Source: Candidatus Alistipes faecigallinarum (lineage in GTDB: Bacteria > Bacteroidota > Bacteroidia > Bacteroidales > Rikenellaceae). From it: a DNA stretch of 34,723 nucleotides. The notes under the pieces were generated by a model, which was given only the letters and a program-made list of their open reading frames with translations, made no database searches and was not told the DNA's origin. The position numbers and the translations under genes were made by a program. Below, in pieces: positions 13,000 through 20,162 of this stretch. Location: contig DXDG01000028.1 in NCBI GenBank assembly GCA_019115605.1, positions 1 through 34,723 on the forward strand, read 5' to 3'. Each line of letters starts with the position of its first letter. The first letter of the stretch is position 1.

Positions 13000-15900
13000 A
13001 TGAAAAAAGTGTTTCTCTTTCTCTCCTCGCTGTTGTTTCTGGCGGGATGCAGTTACGACGACAGCGAACTGCAGCAGAGAATCGACGATCTGGACGAAAA
13101 GCTTGCGGCGCTTGCGGAACGGGTCGACAACCTGAACTCCGAACTCACAAGCCTGCAGGAACTCATCGACGGAAAGCGCTTCATCTCCGACGTTACGGTC
13201 GAAGAGGACGGCAGCTACACGCTCACGCTGGTTACCTCCACAGGGGCGGTCTCGACGATCCGCATCACCAACGGAGAGGACGGCCACTCCCCGAAGATCG
13301 GCATCAAACAGGATTCCGACGGCAAATACTACTGGACCCTCGACGGCGAATATATCCTCGACGACAACAACGGGAAACTCCCCGTGGCAGGCGAGGACGG
13401 CACAACGCCGCAGTTCAAGATCGAACAGGGCTACTGGTATGTCTCCTACGACAAGGGCGCCAGCTGGCAGGAGTGCGGCAAGGCCGCAGCCGATGCCGAA
13501 CCGGCACTGTTCAAGTCCGTAACCACGAGCGAGGACGGCAAGCTGGTCTATATCACCCTGCAGGACGGCACCGTGCTGACCTTCGAGCTCTACGTCCAGT
13601 TCGGCATCGCCTTCGAGACGACGACGGGTGCCCTTCAGGTCGGCGGGAGCGTCTCGGTTCCCTTCACGCTTACCGGAGCCGACGAGAACACGCAGGTCGA
13701 GGCCATCGCCAACAACGACTGGAAGGCCGAAGTACGCCTCGACGAGGAGCGCCTCTCGGGCACGGTCGAGATCACGGCTCCGGCCGACAGTTCGACGGGC
13801 AAGGTCATCGTTCTGGCCAATGACGGCGGCGACCGCACGCTCATGCGCACGCTGACCTTCGTGGCCGGCGTGCTCAACATCTCGACCTCGTCGGTCGAGG
13901 CGACGGCGGGAGGCGGCCAGGTATCGGTCGAGGTCGAGACCGACATGGATTACGAGGTCGTGATTCCCGAGGAGGCACAAAGCTGGGTCTCCGTCATCGA
14001 CACACGAAGTGATCTGCGTCAGGAAATGCTGAATTTCAAGGTGGAGGCCAACACGCAGGCTGCTCCGCGGCAGACGCTGGTCGAGCTGCAGACGAACGGC
14101 GCCACGCTTGAGACGATCCTGATCTTCCAGGAGGGCGAATACGACCCCGCAACGATGGTGCTCCGGGTCGAGGCTGCCCCCTACACGGGCACGAACGCCA
14201 AATATTCGAACATGGTCTACCTGCCGCTCTACGGCGCCGTGAACGTCACGGTGAACTGGGGCGACGGCAGCAGCGAAACGGTCGAGAAGAGCATCTCGAC
14301 GGCGGCCAGCATGGTTTCACACACCTACGAGACCGCAGGAACCTACTTCGTTACCGTCAACGGATCCGCGGCACAGATCAACGGCCGCCTGACCCCCAAG
14401 GCCGTGCAGCCCGCCATCACGCAGCTCATCCAGTGGGGCGACCTGAAGCCCACCTCCCTGCAGTCGGCCTTCAGCGGCAACACCTCGCTGACGAGCGTGC
14501 CCCTGCCGCCCGACGGAGCCTTCGCGGCGGTTACGACCGTCGAGGACATGTTCGTGAACTGCACGGCACTGACTTCGGTTCCCGAGACGCTGCTTGCACA
14601 GGCCACCGAACTGACCGATATCACCACAATGTTCGAGGGATGCACCTCGCTCGAGAGCATTCCCGAAAACTTCTTCGAGAAGAACACCAAGGTTACCGAG
14701 GCTTCGGGACTCTTCACCGAGTGTACGAAGCTCACGACCGTACCGGCCGGGATCCTCGCCCCGATGACCGCTCTGGAGGACGTATCGAGTCTGTTCAAGA
14801 ACTGTACGTCGCTGACCTCCGTACCGGCCGGGCTCCTCGACAACCAGCCCGCCGTCACCACGCTGGCCTCATTCTTCTACGGCTGCTCGGCGCTGACCTC
14901 CGTACCGGCCGGAATCTTCGACAAGCAGACGGCCGTTACCACGGTCTCCTCGTGCTTCTACGGCTGCTCGGCGCTGCGGGAGCTGCCCGACGGACTCTTC
15001 GACAAGCAGACCGGCACCACGAACATCTCGTCGCTCTTCAAGGGCTGCAGCTCGCTCGTCTCGGTACCCTCCGGGCTCTTCGACAGCTTCTCGAAGGCAA
15101 CCAACATGGCCAACCTCTTCAGCGGCTGCGCCTCGCTGAAGAGCCTGCCCGCGGATCTCTTTGCGAAACTGACGGCCGTAACGCAGGCCGGATACCTCTA
15201 TGAAGGCTGCACGGGTCTGACCCAGTTCCCGTCGCTGAAGAACTGCACGGCGCTCAAGACGGTCAATGCCCTGTGGAAGGACTGCTCGACGCTGGTCAGC
15301 GCCCCGGACGACTACTTCCCCGAGAGCGTCAAGAGCGGCACGACGCTGGCCTATCTGTTCCAGAACTGCTCGGCCCTGGAGAATGTCCCGGCGGGTCTGT
15401 TCCGCAACTTCGAGAGTGTTACGATCATCACGCAGATGTTCGAGAACTGCACCTCGCTCCGGTCGCTTCCGGTAGAGATGTTCGACAACATGCGCAAGAT
15501 CACCACCGCGACGAGCGCCTTCAACGGCTGCTCGGCCTTCACGGGCGAATCGCCCTACACGATGGTCGAGGGTGAGAAGGTTCACCTCTACGAACGAAGC
15601 ACCGCAAACGGCTTCTCCGCGGTTACGAAGTACACCGACTGCTTCGAGGGCTGCACGCAGATGGCCGACTATGCGAACATTCCCCAGGCCTGGGGCGGCA
15701 TCAGCGACGGTACAAAGGCCAAACCGACCCTCACGTTGAGCATGGCGCCCCAGGCAGGCGCCGAATACTACCGCTTCGACATCACGATCCGCGGCACGGA
15801 GGTCAAGCAGAGCAAATTTGTCCTCGGAACGACGGAGATCGTCCAAAAGCGTCTCGCGGAGTTCGACGGCGACTACGAACGCCTCTGCAACCGCTACGGC

Positions 15901-16710
15901 ACCACGTTCAACAGTTCGGTCGTTTCGAAGATCAACTCCGAGACGGGACATCAGGTCTCCTCGGGCGATCTGGAGGCCGACACCGACTACACGCTTGTCG
16001 TTCTGGCCAGCAACGCCCACGGCACGACGATCGCAACCTATGAGAGCCGGACGGCGGAGGTGCCCGCCGGTGATGCCGACTTCGAGCGCTACATCGGCAC
16101 TTGGACCGTAACCTCCACCTCGGCCGAGAAGAGCGGCGCCCCGCAGACCTTCACCATCCAGATCGAGCCCTACCGGGTCAACGAGAGCTTCCGCGTCTCG
16201 GGCTGGGGCATCACCACGATGGGCAACGCCGACACGGCGCCCTTCCTGATGGACTATGCCGACGGCAAGGTCTCGATCTCGACGAAGGATTACTACGGCA
16301 TGGTCGGTCTCTACTACGTCTACCTGAAGTACCGCTTCTACGATCCCGAAGAGGAGTCCTACTTCGTATGGACGACGGACAGCTCCCTGGCGACGGGCGA
16401 GTACGAATCCGACGGTTCGATCACGATCGAGTGCGGCAAGTTCACCAACCCCGCGAACGGCAAGGAGTACACGGTCAGCGGCATGGACTACTTCCTCTAC
16501 TCGGGCGGCGGATTCTACGAAAGCATGGATCTCTTCAAGCCGGACTACCTGACGAGCGACTACAGCATCGGCCCCTACAGGCTGACCCGCGCTTCGGGAA
16601 CCCGCGCCGTGCAGCAGACCCGCACGTCGGAGGGCTTCATCCAGCTGGAGCAGGCACCACGGGCACGCGTCATGACGCAGCCGGGCGCAAGCCGCGTAAA
16701 CCGCGAATAG
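13000..16710 (+). CDS. Large surface lipoprotein with DUF4988-like, BACON, PKD-like and 27-residue Cys repeats
   Basis: 1236 residues. The lipoprotein signal MKKVFLFLSSLLFLAGC gives lipidation at Cys17. A coiled coil (about 22-58) leads into a DUF4988-like domain to about 200, with NGEDGHSPKIGIKQDSDGKYYWT. A BACON-type domain follows (about 292-378), then a PKD-like domain (about 410-455) with VNWGDGSS and HTYETAGTYFVTVNG. About 15 tandem repeats cover residues 487-890, with consensus LFxxCxxLxSVPAGLFDxxxxVTxxx. Most are exactly 27 residues and nearly all have Cys at position 5. They resemble BspA/DUF285-like leucine-rich repeats. The C-terminus (about 905-1236) has a fibronectin-like region and a beta-rich lipocalin-like domain (YIGTWTVTS). 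Probably cell-surface binding or adhesion; ligand unknown. Flanked by a promoter-like box and a strong terminator. Confidence 0.9.
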   Translation: MKKVFLFLSSLLFLAGCSYDDSELQQRIDDLDEKLAALAERVDNLNSELTSLQELIDGKRFISDVTVEEDGSYTLTLVTSTGAVSTIRITNGEDGHSPKIGIKQDSDGKYYWTLDGEYILDDNNGKLPVAGEDGTTPQFKIEQGYWYVSYDKGASWQECGKAAADAEPALFKSVTTSEDGKLVYITLQDGTVLTFELYVQFGIAFETTTGALQVGGSVSVPFTLTGADENTQVEAIANNDWKAEVRLDEERLSGTVEITAPADSSTGKVIVLANDGGDRTLMRTLTFVAGVLNISTSSVEATAGGGQVSVEVETDMDYEVVIPEEAQSWVSVIDTRSDLRQEMLNFKVEANTQAAPRQTLVELQTNGATLETILIFQEGEYDPATMVLRVEAAPYTGTNAKYSNMVYLPLYGAVNVTVNWGDGSSETVEKSISTAASMVSHTYETAGTYFVTVNGSAAQINGRLTPKAVQPAITQLIQWGDLKPTSLQSAFSGNTSLTSVPLPPDGAFAAVTTVEDMFVNCTALTSVPETLLAQATELTDITTMFEGCTSLESIPENFFEKNTKVTEASGLFTECTKLTTVPAGILAPMTALEDVSSLFKNCTSLTSVPAGLLDNQPAVTTLASFFYGCSALTSVPAGIFDKQTAVTTVSSCFYGCSALRELPDGLFDKQTGTTNISSLFKGCSSLVSVPSGLFDSFSKATNMANLFSGCASLKSLPADLFAKLTAVTQAGYLYEGCTGLTQFPSLKNCTALKTVNALWKDCSTLVSAPDDYFPESVKSGTTLAYLFQNCSALENVPAGLFRNFESVTIITQMFENCTSLRSLPVEMFDNMRKITTATSAFNGCSAFTGESPYTMVEGEKVHLYERSTANGFSAVTKYTDCFEGCTQMADYANIPQAWGGISDGTKAKPTLTLSMAPQAGAEYYRFDITIRGTEVKQSKFVLGTTEIVQKRLAEFDGDYERLCNRYGTTFNSSVVSKINSETGHQVSSGDLEADTDYTLVVLASNAHGTTIATYESRTAEVPAGDADFERYIGTWTVTSTSAEKSGAPQTFTIQIEPYRVNESFRVSGWGITTMGNADTAPFLMDYADGKVSISTKDYYGMVGLYYVYLKYRFYDPEEESYFVWTTDSSLATGEYESDGSITIECGKFTNPANGKEYTVSGMDYFLYSGGGFYESMDLFKPDYLTSDYSIGPYRLTRASGTRAVQQTRTSEGFIQLEQAPRARVMTQPGASRVNRE
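14548..15597 (+). repeat. 81-bp protein-coding tandem repeats in the surface lipoprotein
   Basis: Repeat starts fall every 81 bases from 14548 (14548, 14629, 14710, 14791, 14872, 14953, 15034, 15115, 15196). One 75-base and one 84-base unit follow, then 15355, 15436 and 15517. Each unit encodes [ML]F-x-x-C-[TSA]-x-L. DNA identity between units is only partial, so the array is old rather than recently expanded, though neighbouring units such as 14872 and 14953 are closer. Confidence 0.85.
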
Positions 16711-16754
16711 CCGGCAACGGAACACGCCCCCGCGGCGTGTTTCCGGAGACGATG

Positions 16755-16787
16755 AAGGGAGGCTGCCCCGCAGGGCAGCCTCCCTTT
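16755..16787 (+). terminator. Intrinsic terminator after the surface lipoprotein
   Basis: A 14-bp stem pairs 16755-16768 (AAGGGAGGCTGCCC) with 16773-16786, with loop CGCA and a short T run. It is preceded by a second dyad (GGAACACGCC/GGCGTGTTTCC, about 16719-16744). Its position fits termination of the upstream gene. Confidence 0.8.
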
Positions 16788-16910
16788 CGCATGCAGGCCT
16801 CACGGCCCGCAACCGGTCCTCGTGCGCCCGTCGCGTCCTTCGGTCCCGCATCGGCGCGGCGCTCCGTGCCGTTTTCCGGCTCCACCCCATCCCGTCCCGC
16901 GCACACGACA

Positions 16911-16946
16911 AAAAGCAAACGGGCCGCACCCTCGGTGCAGCCCGTT
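16911..16946 (-). terminator. Intrinsic terminator of rpmE
   Basis: On the minus strand AACGGGC (16946-16940) pairs with GCCCGTT (16924-16918) and an inner GCACC/GGTGC extends the stem around a GAG loop. It is followed by GCTTTTT. It lies 24 bases past the rpmE stop. Confidence 0.8.
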
Positions 16947-16969
16947 CAGCCTTGTCGCGCGGAAGCCTC

Positions 16970-17239
16970 TTACTTCGCAGCGTTCTTCTTGTCGTAGCGC
17001 TTTGCGTATCGGCTCATAAACTTATCGACGCGACCAGCGGTGTCAACCAACTTCATCTTACCGGTGTAGAACGGGTGCGACGTGTTGGAAATTTCCATCT
17101 TATACACGGGATAGGTTTCGCCGTTCACCTCGATGGTCTCTTTTGTCGAAACGGCGGACCGACACAAAAACACATGGTCGTTGGACATGTCCTTGAACGC
17201 TACCAAACGATAATTTTCCGGATGAATACCCTTTTTCAT
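16970..17239 (-). CDS. rpmE: 50S ribosomal protein L31 type B (bL31)
   Basis: Large-subunit protein forming an intersubunit bridge. 89 residues, the longer type B form (MKKGIHPENYRLVAFKDMSN, and FYTGKMKLVDTAGRVDKFMSRYAK). It lacks the CxxC zinc-binding pairs of type A; only one Cys is present. In other bacteria the zinc-free paralogue is often induced by zinc limitation, but here it has an ordinary promoter and no visible Zur-like operator. Monocistronic, with its own promoter and terminator. Confidence 0.96.
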   Translation of the reverse strand: MKKGIHPENYRLVAFKDMSNDHVFLCRSAVSTKETIEVNGETYPVYKMEISNTSHPFYTGKMKLVDTAGRVDKFMSRYAKRYDKKNAAK

Positions 17240-17276
17240 GTTCGTGTTTTTGTATTAAATGATTGCTTAAGCGGGA

Positions 17277-17306
17277 CAAAGGTACGAATTTATTCGCAAC
17301 AAACAA
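17277..17306 (-). promoter_or_regulatory. Promoter of rpmE
   Basis: Minus-strand -7 box TACCTTTG (17284-17277) with -33 TTG (17306-17304), spacer exactly 19 bases. It is a consensus Bacteroidetes promoter. Confidence 0.8.
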
Positions 17307-17411
17307 GTATCCGCGCTATTTTTTTCATTTTTCGCCCGTTCCGGACCGCCGTTCACCCTCTTCGGGAGCTGCGGCGGATCCCCGCGGGGCCTCCAAAAAA
17401 GCAGCCTCCGA

Positions 17412-17442
17412 TTGCGAAATCGAAATAGTTTTCGTATCTTTG
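17412..17442 (+). promoter_or_regulatory. Promoter of the CAT-anticodon tRNA
   Basis: -33 TTG (17412-17414), 20-base spacer, -7 box TATCTTTG (17435-17442). Transcription would start about 30 bases upstream of the tRNA at 17479. Confidence 0.8.
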
Positions 17443-17478
17443 CGCCACGTCGCCGGAGCCTGCTCCGCGACAGGCCGG

Positions 17479-17555
17479 GGACCCATAGCTCAGTTGGTCA
17501 GAGCAGCGGACTCATAATCCGAAGGTCGTGGGATCATGCCCCTCTGGGTCCACCA
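17479..17555 (+). tRNA. tRNA with CAT anticodon (elongator Met or Ile2) and an unusual T-arm
   Basis: Acceptor GGACCCA (17479-17485) pairs with TGGGTCC (17545-17551), discriminator A, and CCA is encoded (17553-17555), unlike the other four tRNAs here. D-arm is GCTC/GAGC; the anticodon loop is CTCATAA. The anticodon stem lacks the three G-C pairs of initiator tRNA, so this is elongator Met or lysidine-modified Ile2. The T-arm is odd: stem GTGGG/CCCTC has a T-T mismatch, and the loop ATCATGC replaces the canonical TTCRANY, with T54 changed to A and A58 to T. The 27/43 pair is also G-A. It has its own promoter and terminator, so it is expressed, but standard scanners may score it low. Confidence 0.8.
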
Positions 17556-17558
17556 CCG

Positions 17559-17593
17559 ACGACGGTCGCACCTCTGGCGACCGTCGTTTTTTT
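17559..17593 (+). terminator. Intrinsic terminator of the CAT tRNA
   Basis: A perfect 11-bp stem, ACGACGGTCGC (17559-17569) with GCGACCGTCGT (17577-17587), 7-base loop, then a T run to 17593. It starts four bases after the encoded CCA. Confidence 0.9.
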
Positions 17594-17650
17594 ACCGGCA
17601 TCCGGGAAAAAGTTTCCCGCACCCGGCGGCGGGCTTTCGGCAAAAAACGT

Positions 17651-17658
17651 TATCTTTG
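17651..17658 (+). promoter_or_regulatory. -7 box upstream of the DUF3127 gene
   Basis: TATCTTTG, a consensus -7 box, 37 bases upstream of the ATG. No TTG at the expected -33 position was found. Confidence 0.55.
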
Positions 17659-17695
17659 CAACCAATAGACTGATCATCCTTTAAACCGACCCATT

Positions 17696-18067
17696 ATGGA
17701 ATTCGAAGGCACCGTTTACAGAATAATGCCCGTTACGAAGGGCACCTCGGCACGCGGCGAGTGGCAGCGCCAGGACGTCGTGTTCGAAATGAACGACGGA
17801 TCATTCACGCGCAAGATCTGCGTCACGTTCTTCAACAAGCCCGACGACGTGGCCCGGCTGCGCGAAGGGGCAACCTACCAGGTCTCGGTCAACATCGAGT
17901 CGCGCGAGTACAACGGACGCTGGTACACCGACATCCGCGCCTGGCGCATCCAGCCCAAGCAGCAGGAGGCTCCGGCCCCCGCGCCGATGCCCGAAATGCC
18001 GCCCCTGGGCGCCGAGCCGGCCTACACCGCAGCACCTGCCGCCGAAGCGGACGACCTCCCCTTCTGA
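17696..18067 (+). CDS. DUF3127-like OB-fold protein with SSB-type C-terminal tail
   Basis: 123 residues. The N-terminal 85 residues resemble the Bacteroidetes DUF3127 family and read like a compact OB fold (VYRIMPVTKGTSARGEWQRQ, then KICVTFFNKPDDVARLREG and YNGRWYTDIRAWRI). A Pro/Ala-rich linker (about 86-118) ends in the acidic tip DDLPF. That is the layout of single-stranded DNA-binding protein: OB fold, disordered linker, and an acidic tail ending in Pro-Phe that docks repair enzymes. I infer ssDNA or nucleic-acid binding with SSB-like partner recruitment. It is not canonical SSB by sequence. It is monocistronic, with its own -7 box and a strong terminator. Confidence 0.88.
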   Translation: MEFEGTVYRIMPVTKGTSARGEWQRQDVVFEMNDGSFTRKICVTFFNKPDDVARLREGATYQVSVNIESREYNGRWYTDIRAWRIQPKQQEAPAPAPMPEMPPLGAEPAYTAAPAAEADDLPF

Positions 18068-18108
18068 CAGGCGGACGGGGCCCCGGATGCGGCTCCGACA
18101 AGACCGAC

Positions 18109-18146
18109 AAAAAGACCGGGCCGACAGCTGTCGGCCCAGTCTTTTT
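18109..18146 (+). terminator. Terminator after the DUF3127 gene
   Basis: AAAAAGAC (18109-18116) pairs with GTCTTTTT (18139-18146), enclosing GGGCCGACAGCTGTCGGCCC as a perfect inner dyad. It is symmetric and can act in both directions. Confidence 0.88.
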
Positions 18147-18164
18147 CATAACGCCGCCGGACAA

Positions 18165-18199
18165 AAAAGCCGGATGGGCACCTTGCCCATCCGGCTTTT
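18165..18199 (-). terminator. Terminator of the FKBP lipoprotein gene
   Basis: A 16-bp stem pairs 18165-18180 with 18184-18199 (AAAAGCCGGATGGGCA and its complement), with a T-rich flank on the minus side (18163-18168). It lies 19 bases past the FKBP stop and back-to-back with the preceding terminator, between convergent genes. Confidence 0.85.
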
Positions 18200-18217
18200 A
18201 CACCTTTGCGGTCCGAA

Positions 18218-19345
18218 CTACTTCGTTGCGGCAGCAGGCTCGGCAGCGGGAGCCTCGGCCGTAGCCGTCGAATCGGCAGCGGGAGCCGGCTCCGCGTAGG
18301 GCTCGACGTCAACCAGCTCGACCTCGAACTCGAGGGCCTCGTTGGGGCCGATCGCAGCACCGCGGCCCGTAGGTCCGTAAGCCAGGCTGGCCGGGATCCA
18401 CAGCATGATCTTGCCGCCCTTGCCCACAAGCTGCAGACCCTCGGCCCATCCGGGGATCACACCGTTGAGCGGGAACTCGGCCGGTTTGTCCTCGTTGTAG
18501 GTATCGGGGAACTGCTGCTTGAGCATCTCCTGCTGATCCTCCGGACGATCGGCGAAGTGCGTGGCGTCAAATACGCGGCCCGTACGCGTGCGGCCCGTGT
18601 AGTGCACCTTGACCACGTCGCGCTTGTCGGCAGCCTTCACCGTCATGTCGCCGGCCTCGATCACCTTGTAGAGCAGGCCCGACTCGGTCTTCTGCACACC
18701 CGACTTCTTCTCGATCTTGCTCAGCCACTTGGTCGAGGCCTCCTCGTTCTGCATGGGCAGCGTAACGAGGTAATAGTGCTGCAGATAGCTGTTCGTTGCC
18801 TTCTGGTCCATGCGGGCGTTGTTCTCGAAGACGTTCTGGAGAGCCTCGCCGACCCATACGATGTGAAGCGGCAGGCTGGCCTTCGTCACGGCATAACCGA
18901 TGTCGTTACCCAGCGCGTAGGATACGCTGTCGCGCTCCTCCTCGGTGAGGAACATGGCCGGATCAGCCACGGGATACTCCACCTTGGTCGTATCGCCCGA
19001 AGCCAGACGGATGCTGTCGGCCTCGGCGCGCTGCTTCATGATGGCCTGCATGCGCTCGCCGCGCTTGTTCATGAAATATTCGCGCAGAATCTCGACGGCC
19101 TCGTCGTGCTTCATGGCGGACTTGCCCGAAGCCGTCTCCACAAGACCCTCGCGCATCCGGCTCGGATCGAGGGGAATCTCCTTCATCTGGAACGAAAGGC
19201 CGTAGCCGATGTTGGCACCCACGGCATACGACAGCGAGTCGAATTTCGAGAGGCTGCCCATCTGGATGCCCTCCTGATTGCCTCCCTTGCAGGAGACAAG
19301 CGCTGCGGCACCCGCAAGCACCGCTGCAAAAATGATCTTTTTCAT
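18218..19345 (-). CDS. FKBP-type peptidyl-prolyl isomerase lipoprotein with two N-terminal domains
   Basis: Catalyses cis-trans isomerisation of prolyl bonds and probably acts as a periplasmic folding factor. I chose the ATG at 19345 (MKKIIFAAVLAGAAALVSC) because it puts the lipidated Cys at 19; an in-frame ATG lies six codons upstream. Two FKBP_N-like segments are present (DSLSYAVGANIGYGLSFQM and DSVSYALGNDIGYAVTKAS), an apparent duplication. The catalytic FKBP domain (about 240-348) has VVKVHYTGRTRTGRVFDATH, GVIPGWAEGLQLVGKGGKI and PASLAYG. An insertion follows the FDATHF strand. The Ala/Pro/Glu-rich tail is probably disordered. It has its own -7 box and terminator and follows a second FKBP gene. 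Confidence 0.94.
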   Translation of the reverse strand: MKKIIFAAVLAGAAALVSCKGGNQEGIQMGSLSKFDSLSYAVGANIGYGLSFQMKEIPLDPSRMREGLVETASGKSAMKHDEAVEILREYFMNKRGERMQAIMKQRAEADSIRLASGDTTKVEYPVADPAMFLTEEERDSVSYALGNDIGYAVTKASLPLHIVWVGEALQNVFENNARMDQKATNSYLQHYYLVTLPMQNEEASTKWLSKIEKKSGVQKTESGLLYKVIEAGDMTVKAADKRDVVKVHYTGRTRTGRVFDATHFADRPEDQQEMLKQQFPDTYNEDKPAEFPLNGVIPGWAEGLQLVGKGGKIMLWIPASLAYGPTGRGAAIGPNEALEFEVELVDVEPYAEPAPAADSTATAEAPAAEPAAATK

Positions 19346-19408
19346 GGTTTTGAGTTTATGCATTTGAATCTGTGTTCGGGTTAAAATCGTTCAAAAGCTA
19401 AATTTGCG

Positions 19409-19416
19409 CAAAGATA
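19409..19416 (-). promoter_or_regulatory. -7 box for the FKBP lipoprotein gene
   Basis: Minus-strand TATCTTTG, 63 bases upstream of the chosen ATG and 26 bases past the preceding FKBP stop. The -33 element is not clear. It implies a second promoter inside the ureohydrolase-nhaA-FKBP run. Confidence 0.55.
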
Positions 19417-19442
19417 AGAAATATTCGCAACAAATGTGTTCA

Positions 19443-20162
19443 TTATCGGCGCATTTTATTGCGACGCGACCATTCGCCGTATTTGGCCAGGTCGACCAGT
19501 TCGATTTCATAATGCAGCGTCGCATTGGGAGCGATGCCCAGCGACTTGTCGCCCTCGGCGCCATAGGCTGCCGCCGCGGGGATCCAGGCGTCGATGCGGC
19601 CGCCCTTGCCGATGAGCTTCACGCTCTCGCGCACGCCCCGCTGCAGCCGGCCCATCAGCTCGCGGATCGTATCCCCCCGTTCATAGGAGGAGTAGAGCTG
19701 CCTGCCGTCGACCGTACGGATCACGTAGCGCAGCGCCACGCTGTCCCGCTCGGAAACGGGAACGCGCTCCTGGTCGCCGACCTCGGTTACCGTGTAGGTA
19801 ACGCCCGAGCCCGTGCGGGCATACGAACGGTTCGACTTGGCCATGTCGGCCAAGAACTGCTCCTCGTAGGCGCGGGCCTTCTCGGGAAGCATGTAATTGA
19901 CATAGGCCAGGTAGAAGGTGCGCGCCTCCTCGTCCGTCAGGCGGGTCTTGCCGCGGAAGACATCGCGGATCCCCTCGCAGACGGCCTCGACACGAATCGT
20001 CGAGTCCATGCGCTGGAGGTTGCGGCCGATATTCATGCCGATCACATAGGCCACCGAATCGGTATCGACGGCAAGTTTCACGCTTCCGCCCGACTTTTTC
20101 GAGCAGGATCCGGCCCACAGCAGCAGCATCAGAACCGGAGCTATCAGTAACTTCTTCATCAT
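19443..20162 (-). CDS. FKBP-type peptidyl-prolyl isomerase lipoprotein (short)
   Basis: Second, smaller prolyl isomerase, 239 residues. The start MMKKLLIAPVLMLLLWAGSC has a lipobox ending at Cys20. The first ATG shares one base with the nhaA stop (TAATG), suggesting translational coupling. One FKBP_N-type segment (DSVAYVIGMNIGRNLQRMD) precedes a catalytic domain (SVALRYVIRTVDGRQLYSS, KLIGKGGRIDAWIPAAAAYG). The usual VHYTG strand is VALRYVI here, and the Phe-Asp of the active site is not obvious. Activity may therefore be weak; it may serve mainly as a chaperone. Probably co-transcribed with nhaA. Confidence 0.9.
   Translation of the reverse strand: MMKKLLIAPVLMLLLWAGSCSKKSGGSVKLAVDTDSVAYVIGMNIGRNLQRMDSTIRVEAVCEGIRDVFRGKTRLTDEEARTFYLAYVNYMLPEKARAYEEQFLADMAKSNRSYARTGSGVTYTVTEVGDQERVPVSERDSVALRYVIRTVDGRQLYSSYERGDTIRELMGRLQRGVRESVKLIGKGGRIDAWIPAAAAYGAEGDKSLGIAPNATLHYEIELVDLAKYGEWSRRNKMRR

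Noticed and set aside
14869..16929. A 686-codon minus-strand frame under the surface lipoprotein
   Set aside because: It is antisense to a clear lipoprotein gene with a signal peptide and domains, has low-complexity Arg/Ala/Leu composition, and would run through the terminator of that gene.
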